Shown here: piece by piece, positions 18,771-27,252 of the stretch
Layout: every line of letters starts with the position of its first letter
How positions within the stretch are numbered: the first letter of the stretch is position 1
Position numbers and translations under genes: made by a program
The notes under the pieces: model-generated
Told to the model about the DNA's origin: nothing
Databases searched by the model: none
Seen by the model: only the letters and a program-made list of their open reading frames with translations
Assembly: GCF_010093065.1 (NCBI RefSeq)
Contig: NZ_CP048113.1
Location: forward strand, 620,001 to 684,000
Direction of reading: 5' to 3'
Length of the DNA: 64,000 bases
DNA from: Chitinophaga agri
GTDB lineage: Bacteria > Bacteroidota > Bacteroidia > Chitinophagales > Chitinophagaceae

Positions 18771-21700
18771 ATGAAAAGATCCACGTCTGAAACATGCATG
18801 CATGTTATGAAAAAAAGCGGCCACTCCCTGTTCCTCCCGCTATTCCTCATTACCACCATGCTGCTATCCCAACCGGGACATGCCACAGCACAACAACGGG
18901 ACAATACAGGGGCAACACCTGCTAACACGATCAGCGGACAGGTCATCGACTCCGCCAATGGCGGGGTCCTTGAAGGTGTCACTATCGGCATTGCAGGTAC
19001 CTCTGCCGGCGCCATCTCCGGCAAAGACGGCCGCTTCTCTTTTAAAGCACCCGGCGGCCAGGCGACTTCCCTGTACGTACGCCTCGTCGGTTACCGGGAG
19101 CTCAGGGTCCCCTGGAACGGTACAGGCAATCTGCTCATACGGCTGCCTGCCACGACCGCCGGCCTGAACCAGGTCATTGTAACAGGTTACGGTACACAAC
19201 GGAAGGCCACTGTTACCGGTGCGGTATCTGTTATTAAGGCGGCGGAGCTGGTAACGACCAGGAACGAGAACGTGATCAATATGATGACGGGAAAACTTCC
19301 CGGATTGAGAGTCGTGCAGAAGAGCAGTGAACCCGGAGCTTATGACAACGTATTCGACATCCGGGGAATGGGCAATCCACTGGTCGTGATCGACGGAGTG
19401 CCAAGAAGCGGTGGCGACCTGTCCAGGATGGACCCTAACGAGATCGAAAGCATCTCCATCCTGAAAGATGCTTCTGCCGCCATTTACGGGGTAAGGGCGG
19501 CAAACGGGGTGATCGTGGTAACCAGCAAAAAAGGTACCCGTAGTCAGTCAGGCAAGTATGACATTACCTACGCGGTGAACCAGAGCTGGCAGCAGTTCCT
19601 GAATGTGCCGCAGGGAGTGAACGCCCTGCAGTATATGATGCTGAAGAATGAGAAACAGAAGCGTGACTTCGGGAATAACTTCTATAATCAGATGCCGCCG
19701 TCTTTTTCAGATGCAGACATGGAGCTGTACAGGAATGGAACGCTTTTATCGTCCGACTGGGTAGGTGCCACCATGCGGGAGTTTGCCCCCGAAACGCAGC
19801 ATACGCTGAGTGTCAATGGCGGCAATGACAAGGCTAACTATTTCTTCAACCTGGGGTACTTTGATCAGGATGGGCTGTTCCGTAGTGGTGACATGCACTA
19901 TGACCGCTGGAACTTCCGCTCTAATATCAATGCACGGATCAATGACCATATGCGCGCGCAGTTGCTCCTGTCGGGCTATACCGATACAAAGCATCAACCT
20001 GGTGGCAGAGGTGTATGGGAGATGTTCAAGTATACATGGAACCAGCTGCCGACAGACCAGATCTATGCCAATAACAATCCCCTGTATCCGCACCTGGAGC
20101 CGGATAATGCCAATCCGGTAGTGATGACGGATGCTGACATTGTCGGGTCTCAGGCATTCAAGAACAGGAACTTCCAGGGACAGCTGGCGCTGGAATATGA
20201 CATTCCCGGTATACAGGGCCTGATGGCGAGAGGAATGTATAACTACGGATTTAACATCGTAGACAATACGATGATCAGGAAGTCCTACAACCTGTACGAA
20301 TACGACCGGCAGAATGATAAATACCTCCCTACGCTGGTCAACTCACCTTCTACGGTGAACAGGACCTACGGTAATAATACTTCTTCATTGTACCAGCTGT
20401 CGCTCAACTATAACCAGCATTTCGGAGGCAGGCATCACGTAACCGGCCTGCTGTTGTACGAGGAAAGCCACTCCATGGCGGATAATTTCTACGCACAGCG
20501 GGAGTTTTCTCTGGGACTGCCTTATCTGTTTGCAGGCGATCAGACCAATCAGCTGGGAAGTATGGATGGCAACGGATTATGGGAGACGGTGAACAAAGGG
20601 CTGGTTGGTAAAGTGAACTATGACTTTAAAGGGAAATACCTGTTTGACTTCAGCTTCCGTTATGACGGTTCCAGTAAGTTTAAACCTGGCGCGCAATGGG
20701 GATTCTTTCCCGCTGTGTCGATGGGCTGGCGACTGAGTGAAGAGCCTTTCATACAGACGATCCTCTCTCCCGATATCCTGAACAACCTGAAGCTGCGTGG
20801 TTCTTACGGTAAGACCGGTGATGACGGTGCTACCGGTTTCCAGTATATATCCGGCTATAACTATCCTTCCCCCGGTTATTTCTTTGGTGGTAATTACGTG
20901 AACGGAATGGTATCCAGAGGTGTTGTGAACCCTGATCTGACATGGTATACGGCGAAGACGCTGAACATGGGTGTTGACTTTGATGTCCTGAAAGGATTAC
21001 TGGGTGGTTCAGTAGATTATTTCATCCGTAACAGGGACGGACTCCTCGCTACAAGGACCACTACGTTACCAGGTACGGTAGGTACCAACCTGCCGCAGGA
21101 AAACCTGAACAGCGACAGAACAAGCGGGTTTGAGATCGTATTGACACACCGGAATTCCGTGGGGGATGTCAGCTATAACATCAGTGCCAATGTCGCATCC
21201 ACACGCACCATGTTACGCACGGTACAGCAAACGAAGGCCGGCAATTCCTACGAGCACTGGAAGAACTCCCAGCAGGACCGCTATACGAATATCTGGTGGG
21301 GTAAACAGTACGGCGGACAATTCGCTACCTATGACCAGATCTATCAGCATACTATCAATACTGGTGGTGGTAACCAGGGCATCGTACCAGGCGACTATTA
21401 CTATATCGACTGGAATAATGACGGCGTGATCGATGGGAAAGATGAGTCTCCGATCGCCACACGCGATATTCCATTGGTCAACTTTGGTATGACCATAGGC
21501 GCGGGATGGAAGGGATTCGATGTGAGCATGCTGTTACAGGGAGCGACCGACTTCTATGTACAGTATGCGGAGCAGATGGCCGAACCCCTGATGTATGGGC
21601 GTAGTGCACTGACGCCCTTCCTGGACAGGTGGCATACGGCCGATCCGGGTGCAGATGTGTTTGATCCCAATACGGTATGGGTGGCTGGTAGGTATCCCGC

Positions 21701-21995
21701 TATGGGCTCTCCAACTGCAGAAGGTACCAAAGCGGTACAGGATGCTTCCTATGTGAGGATCAAGAGCCTGGAACTAGGTTATACCATTCCGAAGAAGCTG
21801 CTCAGCCGTGTGGGTATCACTAACCTGCGCGCCTTTGTCAACAGCTACAACCTGGCCACTTTTACCGGACTACAGTACAGTGATCCCGAACACCCGGGTA
21901 CGGTGGCAAACGGGGCAGACTGGAACTATTCCCAGGGCGGCTATAAATATCCTATGAACAGAACATTCAGCGTAGGAGCGAGTGTCACTTTCTAA
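18771..21995 (+). CDS. SusC/RagA-type TonB-linked outer-membrane transporter
   Basis: The product is 1074 residues if the ATG at 18771 is used, preceded by AAAAGGAC; an ATG at 18807 gives a shorter, more typical signal peptide. A CarboxypepD_reg-like domain (ISGQVIDSANGGVLEGVTIGIAG) is followed by the plug (LNQVIVTGYGTQRK, then NPLVVIDGVPRSG and ISILKDASAAIYGVRAANGVIVVTSKKG) and a complete barrel ending FSVGASVTF. There is no STN domain, so it is not itself a sigma-signalling transducer. It begins a three-gene operon with the SusD (13 bp later) and DUF3823 genes. Such trios are common in glycan-utilisation loci of this phylum, but no glycoside hydrolase is linked, so the substrate is open. 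Confidence 0.95.
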   Translation: MKRSTSETCMHVMKKSGHSLFLPLFLITTMLLSQPGHATAQQRDNTGATPANTISGQVIDSANGGVLEGVTIGIAGTSAGAISGKDGRFSFKAPGGQATSLYVRLVGYRELRVPWNGTGNLLIRLPATTAGLNQVIVTGYGTQRKATVTGAVSVIKAAELVTTRNENVINMMTGKLPGLRVVQKSSEPGAYDNVFDIRGMGNPLVVIDGVPRSGGDLSRMDPNEIESISILKDASAAIYGVRAANGVIVVTSKKGTRSQSGKYDITYAVNQSWQQFLNVPQGVNALQYMMLKNEKQKRDFGNNFYNQMPPSFSDADMELYRNGTLLSSDWVGATMREFAPETQHTLSVNGGNDKANYFFNLGYFDQDGLFRSGDMHYDRWNFRSNINARINDHMRAQLLLSGYTDTKHQPGGRGVWEMFKYTWNQLPTDQIYANNNPLYPHLEPDNANPVVMTDADIVGSQAFKNRNFQGQLALEYDIPGIQGLMARGMYNYGFNIVDNTMIRKSYNLYEYDRQNDKYLPTLVNSPSTVNRTYGNNTSSLYQLSLNYNQHFGGRHHVTGLLLYEESHSMADNFYAQREFSLGLPYLFAGDQTNQLGSMDGNGLWETVNKGLVGKVNYDFKGKYLFDFSFRYDGSSKFKPGAQWGFFPAVSMGWRLSEEPFIQTILSPDILNNLKLRGSYGKTGDDGATGFQYISGYNYPSPGYFFGGNYVNGMVSRGVVNPDLTWYTAKTLNMGVDFDVLKGLLGGSVDYFIRNRDGLLATRTTTLPGTVGTNLPQENLNSDRTSGFEIVLTHRNSVGDVSYNISANVASTRTMLRTVQQTKAGNSYEHWKNSQQDRYTNIWWGKQYGGQFATYDQIYQHTINTGGGNQGIVPGDYYYIDWNNDGVIDGKDESPIATRDIPLVNFGMTIGAGWKGFDVSMLLQGATDFYVQYAEQMAEPLMYGRSALTPFLDRWHTADPGADVFDPNTVWVAGRYPAMGSPTAEGTKAVQDASYVRIKSLELGYTIPKKLLSRVGITNLRAFVNSYNLATFTGLQYSDPEHPGTVANGADWNYSQGGYKYPMNRTFSVGASVTF

Positions 21996-22007
21996 ACTGA
22001 AAATTAC

Positions 22008-23831
22008 ATGAAGAGCAAGATATACATTGGTATCATTACTATACTCACGCTATTGATGCAGCCCGGCTGCCGTGATCTGGACATTGACCCGCTGAATGTG
22101 ATCCAGGATAAGGACGTATTTGCCACAGAGGCCGGCGTCTCCGGATATATGGCTACGATCTACAGGGCGCTGCCGATAGAGGATTTCTTTTACCAGCAGG
22201 CAGGTTCCGGATTTAACCGTGGATGGGAACATTTTTACCATCCCGGTGCGCTGTGTGGTGAAATGGTCGGTCCTTATGGCAGTACCTATGATGGTGCCGG
22301 TGGCTTCGGCTACTGGCCTTATGGTGATATCCGTACGGTCAATTATTTTATAGAAAATCTGCCCGTATTCGGTACAGGATTTTCCAGGGAACAGATAGAT
22401 GCATGGCTGGGAGAAGCTTACTTCTGTCGCGCGTACTTCTATTTTGCACTGGTCAAACGTTACGGCGGTATACCCATCATAAAGAAGGTACAGCACTATC
22501 CGGAGCAAAGTCTGGAAGAACTGCAGGTACATCGTGACAAGGAAATAGATGTATGGAATTTTGTGGCTGATGATCTGGATAGTGCCTATGCAAAGATGCC
22601 CGCCACCAGTCCACGCGGACGTGCGAATCGCTATGTAGCGGCGGCATTGAAGTCAAGGGCTATGCTATACGCAGGCTCCATTGCCAGGTATGGTGCAGAC
22701 AATTTTGTAGCCGGAGAGGCACGGGAAAAAGGATATGCTGGTATACCGGCTGGTGCGGCGAACGGGTTTTTCCAGCGGGCCTGGGATGCGGCAAAACTGC
22801 TCGAAGGGCATTACTCCCTGTATCGTAAAAAGACAGATAAGGAACAGAATTATGCTGACCTCTTCCTTGATAGGGAAAGTACAGAGAATATACTCGTACG
22901 CGACTACTCCCTGACCAGCAATACTGCGCATAGCTGGGACGCTACCATGACCTGCCGGTTTATGACCGCCGACGGCCTTTCCCGTGCCTATCCGACACTG
23001 GAACTGATAGAGCGTTTCTCCGGGTCACTACCTGTCGTGAACAATGATGGCACACCACGCCGCTTCGACAATACCGCTCAGCTGATGCAGGGCGTTGAAC
23101 CCCGCTTGCTCGCGACGGTGTACTTCCCCGGTGCAGCATTGAGGGGAAAGACCTTTGATATGCAGCGTGGTATTTATGAACAGTTTCAGGGTACTGCTGC
23201 CGCGGAGGTAGGGCAGAACCCACCTAACCGGGCATTCAGACATCTTGCCGGAAAAACAGAAACGCTGTATGATGGTATGCGCATCATCGGTTTTACGGGT
23301 ATCAGCACTGATGATGACAATCTTACCCGTACCGGTTTCTATGTAAGGAAATACATTGATTACAACCGGGCACAGTCAGCCTGCGGATTATATCAGAGCA
23401 CACAGAGCTGGATCGATATGCGTTACGCCGAAGTGCTCTTGAACAGGGCAGAAGCGGCGGCAGAACTGAACAACATGACGGACGCAGTGAATGTGCTGAA
23501 TGATATCAGAGACCGCGCCGGTGCGCCACTGATCCATACCGATATCACCATCGATACGGTAAGGAATGAACGTTGTAAGGAACTGGCTTTTGAAAAGCAC
23601 TACTGGTGGGACCTCAGAAGATGGCGTATTGCTGACCGGCTGCTGGACAATACCAGGTATCATGCACTGATGCCCTATTATGTCGCCAACGAAAAGAAAT
23701 ACATTTTCCTCCGTGAAACGGAGCCATTCCAGCGCACGTACAACTTTGAAAAGAAGTTCTACTATGAGCCTATTCCCGGTGGCGAACTGGGTAAGAATCC
23801 TAACCTGTTTCCCAATAACCCTAATCATTAA
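22008..23831 (+). CDS. SusD/RagB-like surface lipoprotein
   Basis: The 607-residue protein has a lipobox ending in MQPGC (cysteine 21) followed by the RDLDIDPLNVIQDKDVFATEAGV segment typical of the SusD N terminus. The conserved RAYFYFALVKRYGGIPII motif and the C-terminal NRAEAAAELNNMTDAVNVLNDIRDRAG and HYWWDLRRWRIAD segments are clear. It would form the lid on the SusC barrel encoded 13 bp upstream and supply ligand specificity. It is intact and of usual length. The start matches a lipoprotein signal exactly. Confidence 0.95.
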   Translation: MKSKIYIGIITILTLLMQPGCRDLDIDPLNVIQDKDVFATEAGVSGYMATIYRALPIEDFFYQQAGSGFNRGWEHFYHPGALCGEMVGPYGSTYDGAGGFGYWPYGDIRTVNYFIENLPVFGTGFSREQIDAWLGEAYFCRAYFYFALVKRYGGIPIIKKVQHYPEQSLEELQVHRDKEIDVWNFVADDLDSAYAKMPATSPRGRANRYVAAALKSRAMLYAGSIARYGADNFVAGEAREKGYAGIPAGAANGFFQRAWDAAKLLEGHYSLYRKKTDKEQNYADLFLDRESTENILVRDYSLTSNTAHSWDATMTCRFMTADGLSRAYPTLELIERFSGSLPVVNNDGTPRRFDNTAQLMQGVEPRLLATVYFPGAALRGKTFDMQRGIYEQFQGTAAAEVGQNPPNRAFRHLAGKTETLYDGMRIIGFTGISTDDDNLTRTGFYVRKYIDYNRAQSACGLYQSTQSWIDMRYAEVLLNRAEAAAELNNMTDAVNVLNDIRDRAGAPLIHTDITIDTVRNERCKELAFEKHYWWDLRRWRIADRLLDNTRYHALMPYYVANEKKYIFLRETEPFQRTYNFEKKFYYEPIPGGELGKNPNLFPNNPNH

Positions 23832-23843
23832 AACTGACCAACC

Positions 23844-24551
23844 ATGCGAAAGATCATATCAGGACTATTTTTGTTACTGGCTACTACCTTATTTACCGCT
23901 TGCTCGAAGGAGGATAACTATGACGGACCGGATGCTGCGTTTAAAGGCAGACTGCTTGACAATGACTCGAAGGAGAACTTCCTGACGGAGACCGGCGGTG
24001 TGCAGATCCGGCTGGAAGAATTAAGCTGGAGTGCCACGCCTACACCGCAATATATTCCGTCTAAATACGATGGTTCATTCGAAGATACAAAACTGTTCAG
24101 CGGTCACTATCGCGTAACGCCTGTCAATGGCGCCTTCTGGCCGGTAGAGGGGGTGGAGCTTGATATCAGTGGTACCACGGCACAGGATTTCACGCTGACC
24201 CCGTACCTCCGTATCACCCAGTTTGAACATCAGCTCGAAGGTACCACACTCATCATGCGTTGTAAATTGTCGGCGCCAAAGACAGCCGGCTTACCCCGCT
24301 TACTGGATATCAAGCCTTTTGTAAACGTAGATGATTATGTAGGAAGCGGCGCAACGATCAGTCAGTATACCGATCCGAACAAGGTGGATATTAATGCCGG
24401 CTGGTCGGCAGATATTGCCGGTAAGACCTATGAGATCAGGGTGCCGAACCTGAAGTCAGGCAGAACCTTCTACGCCAGACTGGGCGCACGTGTGGACGAC
24501 AGCTACAAGCAATTTAACTATTCACCGGTAATTGAAGTAAAAGTTCCTTAA
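23844..24551 (+). CDS. DUF3823 lipoprotein
   Basis: The 235-residue protein has a lipobox (LFTAC, cysteine 20) and then FKGRLLDNDSKENFLTETGGVQIRLEE, the start of the DUF3823 N-terminal beta domain, with an Ig-like C-terminal half (GRTFYARLGARVDD). DUF3823 proteins are regularly encoded next to SusC/SusD pairs and are thought to be surface glycan-binding accessory lipoproteins; direct evidence is limited. It starts 12 bp after SusD, so it belongs to the same operon and is the last gene in it. Confidence 0.88.
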   Translation: MRKIISGLFLLLATTLFTACSKEDNYDGPDAAFKGRLLDNDSKENFLTETGGVQIRLEELSWSATPTPQYIPSKYDGSFEDTKLFSGHYRVTPVNGAFWPVEGVELDISGTTAQDFTLTPYLRITQFEHQLEGTTLIMRCKLSAPKTAGLPRLLDIKPFVNVDDYVGSGATISQYTDPNKVDINAGWSADIAGKTYEIRVPNLKSGRTFYARLGARVDDSYKQFNYSPVIEVKVP

Positions 24552-24678
24552 AAGTCATCAGGAATTCCTGATTACCCATGACGCTTCCGCCCCTTATAAA
24601 TGTCTCTCCCGCACCTCCTGCGTAAGTGAAAATAGTTCCACCTTTACCATAGGTTTATAACGCTAAAAAACACGTACT

Positions 24679-25122
24679 ATGGAAAAACAGGAATTTAGGA
24701 TCATGATCAATGGTCCACGCGAAAAAGTGTGGGAAATATTATGGAATGACGCATCTTACAGAGAATGGACTTCCATTTTTGCTCCGGGCTCCTGGGCCAA
24801 GACTGACTGGAAAAAGGGCAGTAAGGTGCTATTCCTGGGTGGGGAGGATAATTGCGGCATGGTAGCCACCATTGCAGAGAATATACCTAATGAGTACATG
24901 TCTATTGAGCACCTGGGATCTGTTAAGGACGGGAAGGAAGACCTGGACAGTGCTGAAGGTAAGGAGTGGGCCGGGGCACATGAAAATTACACATTGAAAA
25001 CTGTTGATGGCAAAACAGAACTGGTAGTAGATATGGATATTACCGAAACCCATAAGGACTATTTCATGGAGACCTGGCCGAAGGCGCTTGAGAAGGTGAA
25101 AGAGATCGCAGAAAGAAATTAG
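24679..25122 (+). CDS. SRPBCC (AHSA1/START-like) domain protein
   Basis: The 147-residue protein begins with the typical helix-grip start (REKVWEILWNDASYREWTSIFAPGSW) and ends with the long C-terminal helix (DYFMETWPKALEKVKEIAERN). The family holds small cytoplasmic proteins with a hydrophobic cavity; functions range from Hsp90 activation to lipid binding, and this one cannot be assigned further. It stands alone between two nutrient-uptake loci, with a terminator downstream. Confidence 0.85.
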   Translation: MEKQEFRIMINGPREKVWEILWNDASYREWTSIFAPGSWAKTDWKKGSKVLFLGGEDNCGMVATIAENIPNEYMSIEHLGSVKDGKEDLDSAEGKEWAGAHENYTLKTVDGKTELVVDMDITETHKDYFMETWPKALEKVKEIAERN

Positions 25123-25139
25123 GCAGTCGTAAATAATGT

Positions 25140-25180
25140 AATAGGTCGCTTCCATTCACTGGAGCGGCCTATTGTTGTTT
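25140..25180 (+). terminator. Terminator after SRPBCC gene
   Basis: A roughly 15-bp hairpin with G-U pairs (AATAGGTCGCTTCCA against CTGGAGCGGCCTATT) is followed by GTTGTTTA, 17 bp after the stop codon. Confidence 0.7.
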
Positions 25181-25259
25181 ATGGGGATATATACTTATTC
25201 GGCTTTTTTACTACTTTAGCGCCCGGTTCAACCAACGACAGTGAAAGAATGAATGCAGC

Positions 25260-25850
25260 ATGTCAGGAATGTTAGATAACGAAACAGCTTTACTGGAACA
25301 ATTAGCGGCAGGTGATAAAGAGGCCTTTCAGGCTATCTATTACCACTATGCACCCCGTATTTATGGTAAGTTGCTGAAGTTACTCCACTCCGAAGACCTG
25401 GCGACCGAACTGTTGCAGGAAGTGTTTATTGTTGTCTGGCAGAAGCACCCGCTTATTGATCCCACCCGCTCATTCCGGTCTTATATCTTTAAAATAGCGG
25501 ATAACCTGGCCATAGATCTCTTCAGAAAGGCCAACCGTAACACCCAGTTGCTAAACCGGCTCCTGGATGCCAGCATTGACCACTATACCCATACGGAAGA
25601 AAGACTTGAGCAGAAAGAAAGTGCATTCCTGCTCCAGCAGGCTGTTGATGCCTTACCTCCGCAACAGAAAATGGTGTTTACCCTTTGCAAACTGGAAGGT
25701 AAAAGTCATGATGAGGTCGGCCGGTTACTGGGTATCTCTCCATCTACCGTTAATAATCATATTGTTAAAGCGACCCGGTCCCTGAGGGAATACCTGGCCG
25801 GCCACCCGGATATTGCCGGAATGATCCTGCTCTATTTTATTTTAAAATAA
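25260..25850 (+). CDS. ECF RNA polymerase sigma factor, FecI-like
   Basis: The 196-residue protein has sigma region 2 (AFQAIYYHYAPRIYGKLLKLLHSEDLATELLQEVFIVVWQ, then FRSYIFKIADNLAIDLFRK) and region 4 (LPPQQKMVFTLCKLEGKSHDEVGRLLGISPSTVNNHIVKA, a helix-turn-helix). This is the Bacteroidetes sigma-70-like ECF group normally controlled by an inner-membrane FecR anti-sigma factor encoded next to it, as here (49 bp downstream). The hydrophobic C-terminal tail (MILLYFILK) is common in this group. It probably drives the SusC-SusD-protease genes that follow. Upstream, TACTTTAG at 25212-25219 is one mismatch from the TAnnTTTG box. Confidence 0.93.
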   Translation: MSGMLDNETALLEQLAAGDKEAFQAIYYHYAPRIYGKLLKLLHSEDLATELLQEVFIVVWQKHPLIDPTRSFRSYIFKIADNLAIDLFRKANRNTQLLNRLLDASIDHYTHTEERLEQKESAFLLQQAVDALPPQQKMVFTLCKLEGKSHDEVGRLLGISPSTVNNHIVKATRSLREYLAGHPDIAGMILLYFILK

Positions 25851-25899
25851 TTTTTCACCGGGAGTAGTTATTTATTCCCTTTCGTTCGTAATAGCTATT

Positions 25900-27084
25900 A
25901 TGGAAGATGTTTTTCATGAGGACGAACTACGTGGTCTGTTCATTAAATTATTGCAAAGATCCTGTACCGAAGCGGAATTGAGGAAGCTGACAGCTTACTC
26001 AGCCGATGAGCGGTTCCAGGAGCTCTGGCAGGAACTGCTGGAGCAGGTCGACGTAGATGGAACAGCAGAAGAACTATACTCCATATACCGTCAGCCGGTA
26101 GACAGGGTGTTCAGCCGTCTTTCTTTCCTGACCGATCAATTACCTGTGGATGTGAGTAGTATACGTGTTCGTTCGCTGAAGCGCTACTGGTGGGCAGCAG
26201 CAGCTGTGGTGGTGATGGCGATGGCAGGCACCTGGTTTGTTACACAGCATATGCCCGCAGGTGATATTGCGGTCGTTTATGACAAGGCGCCTGGTGCTGA
26301 CAGGGCGATACTGACCTTGTCCGATGGCAGAGAGATTTCCCTGGATAGTGCAGGTAAACAACAAATTGCGGAGGGCGCCACTGCTATTCAGCAAAATGGA
26401 GGTCTGCTGGCTTATAAGTCTGACGCACATGCTGCCGGTGCTGGTTTTAATACCCTGACGACACCTCGTGGTGGTCAGTTCAAAGTGATCCTGCCTGATG
26501 GTACGACCGTATGGCTCAATGCGGCCACATCCCTGCGTTATCCTACCGCTTTTGATGGCAGGGAAAGGGTGGTGACGCTTAAGGGGGAAGCTTATTTTGA
26601 GGTAGCAAAAGATCCGCAGCAACCTTTCCGGGTACAGATTGATGACCGTGCAACGGTAGAAGTACTCGGAACCAGTTTTAATATTCATGCCTATTCCGAT
26701 GAAAGCCCGGTCAGTACAACGTTGCTGGAAGGTAAAGTAGCAATGGTGAGCAATGATGCTCCTGACCAGCGCGTTGTGCTGAACCCCCTTCAGCAGGTCG
26801 TGGCCGACAAAGGAACACTGACACGCAATAATAAGGTCAATATGGACCAGGTCCTGGCCTGGAAGAACGGGATGTTTAATTTTGACGGACTGGATCTGCC
26901 AGCTGTCCTGCGGCAACTGTCCCGCTGGTATGATATAGAGATCGTCTTCGAAGGCAAGGTGCCGACAAGAAAATTCGGTGGGGAAATACAACGTGACCTG
27001 TCACTGCAGCAGGTATTACGTATCCTGGAGAAGATGGATGTGAAATGCCGTATTGAGAATGGGAACAGGTTAATAGTCATGTAA
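25900..27084 (+). CDS. FecR-family anti-sigma factor
   Basis: The 394-residue protein has a cytoplasmic N-terminal part that would bind the sigma factor, one membrane segment (YWWAAAAVVVMAMAGTWFV, about residues 92-111), the FecR domain (FNTLTTPRGGQFKVILPDGTTVWLNAATSLRYP, about 185-290) and a C-terminal DUF4974/STN-like domain (FDGLDLPAVLRQLSRWYDIEIVFEG, about 330-394). In the FecIR scheme the periplasmic part contacts the N-terminal signalling domain of the outer-membrane transporter; the next gene has such a domain. All parts are present and of usual length. Confidence 0.93.
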   Translation: MEDVFHEDELRGLFIKLLQRSCTEAELRKLTAYSADERFQELWQELLEQVDVDGTAEELYSIYRQPVDRVFSRLSFLTDQLPVDVSSIRVRSLKRYWWAAAAVVVMAMAGTWFVTQHMPAGDIAVVYDKAPGADRAILTLSDGREISLDSAGKQQIAEGATAIQQNGGLLAYKSDAHAAGAGFNTLTTPRGGQFKVILPDGTTVWLNAATSLRYPTAFDGRERVVTLKGEAYFEVAKDPQQPFRVQIDDRATVEVLGTSFNIHAYSDESPVSTTLLEGKVAMVSNDAPDQRVVLNPLQQVVADKGTLTRNNKVNMDQVLAWKNGMFNFDGLDLPAVLRQLSRWYDIEIVFEGKVPTRKFGGEIQRDLSLQQVLRILEKMDVKCRIENGNRLIVM

Positions 27085-27147
27085 ACAGGTACTATAGATT
27101 AACATAAACAGAGAACAACAGTAAAGGGGACTTCAGCAAGGAATGTA

Positions 27148-27179
27148 ATAGCCGCTCTACGGGGAGGTAGAACGGCTAT
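27148..27179 (+). terminator. Hairpin between FecR and SusC genes
   Basis: ATAGCCGCTCTAC pairs with GTAGAACGGCTAT with one unpaired position, loop GGGGAG. No T run follows, so it may be an attenuator or an RNA-stability element rather than a full terminator. It separates the regulator pair from the transporter genes. Confidence 0.5.
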
Positions 27180-27252
27180 GGTCGGAGCTTTCTAAACAAA
27201 CAGCGTCTTCGCCAGACACTTATTATTTATCAACCACAACGAGTACAAAAGT

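Noticed and set aside
26140..26991. Minus-strand open frame of 283 codons inside the FecR gene
   Set aside because: Antisense shadow of a gene whose FecR and DUF4974 domains are clear.
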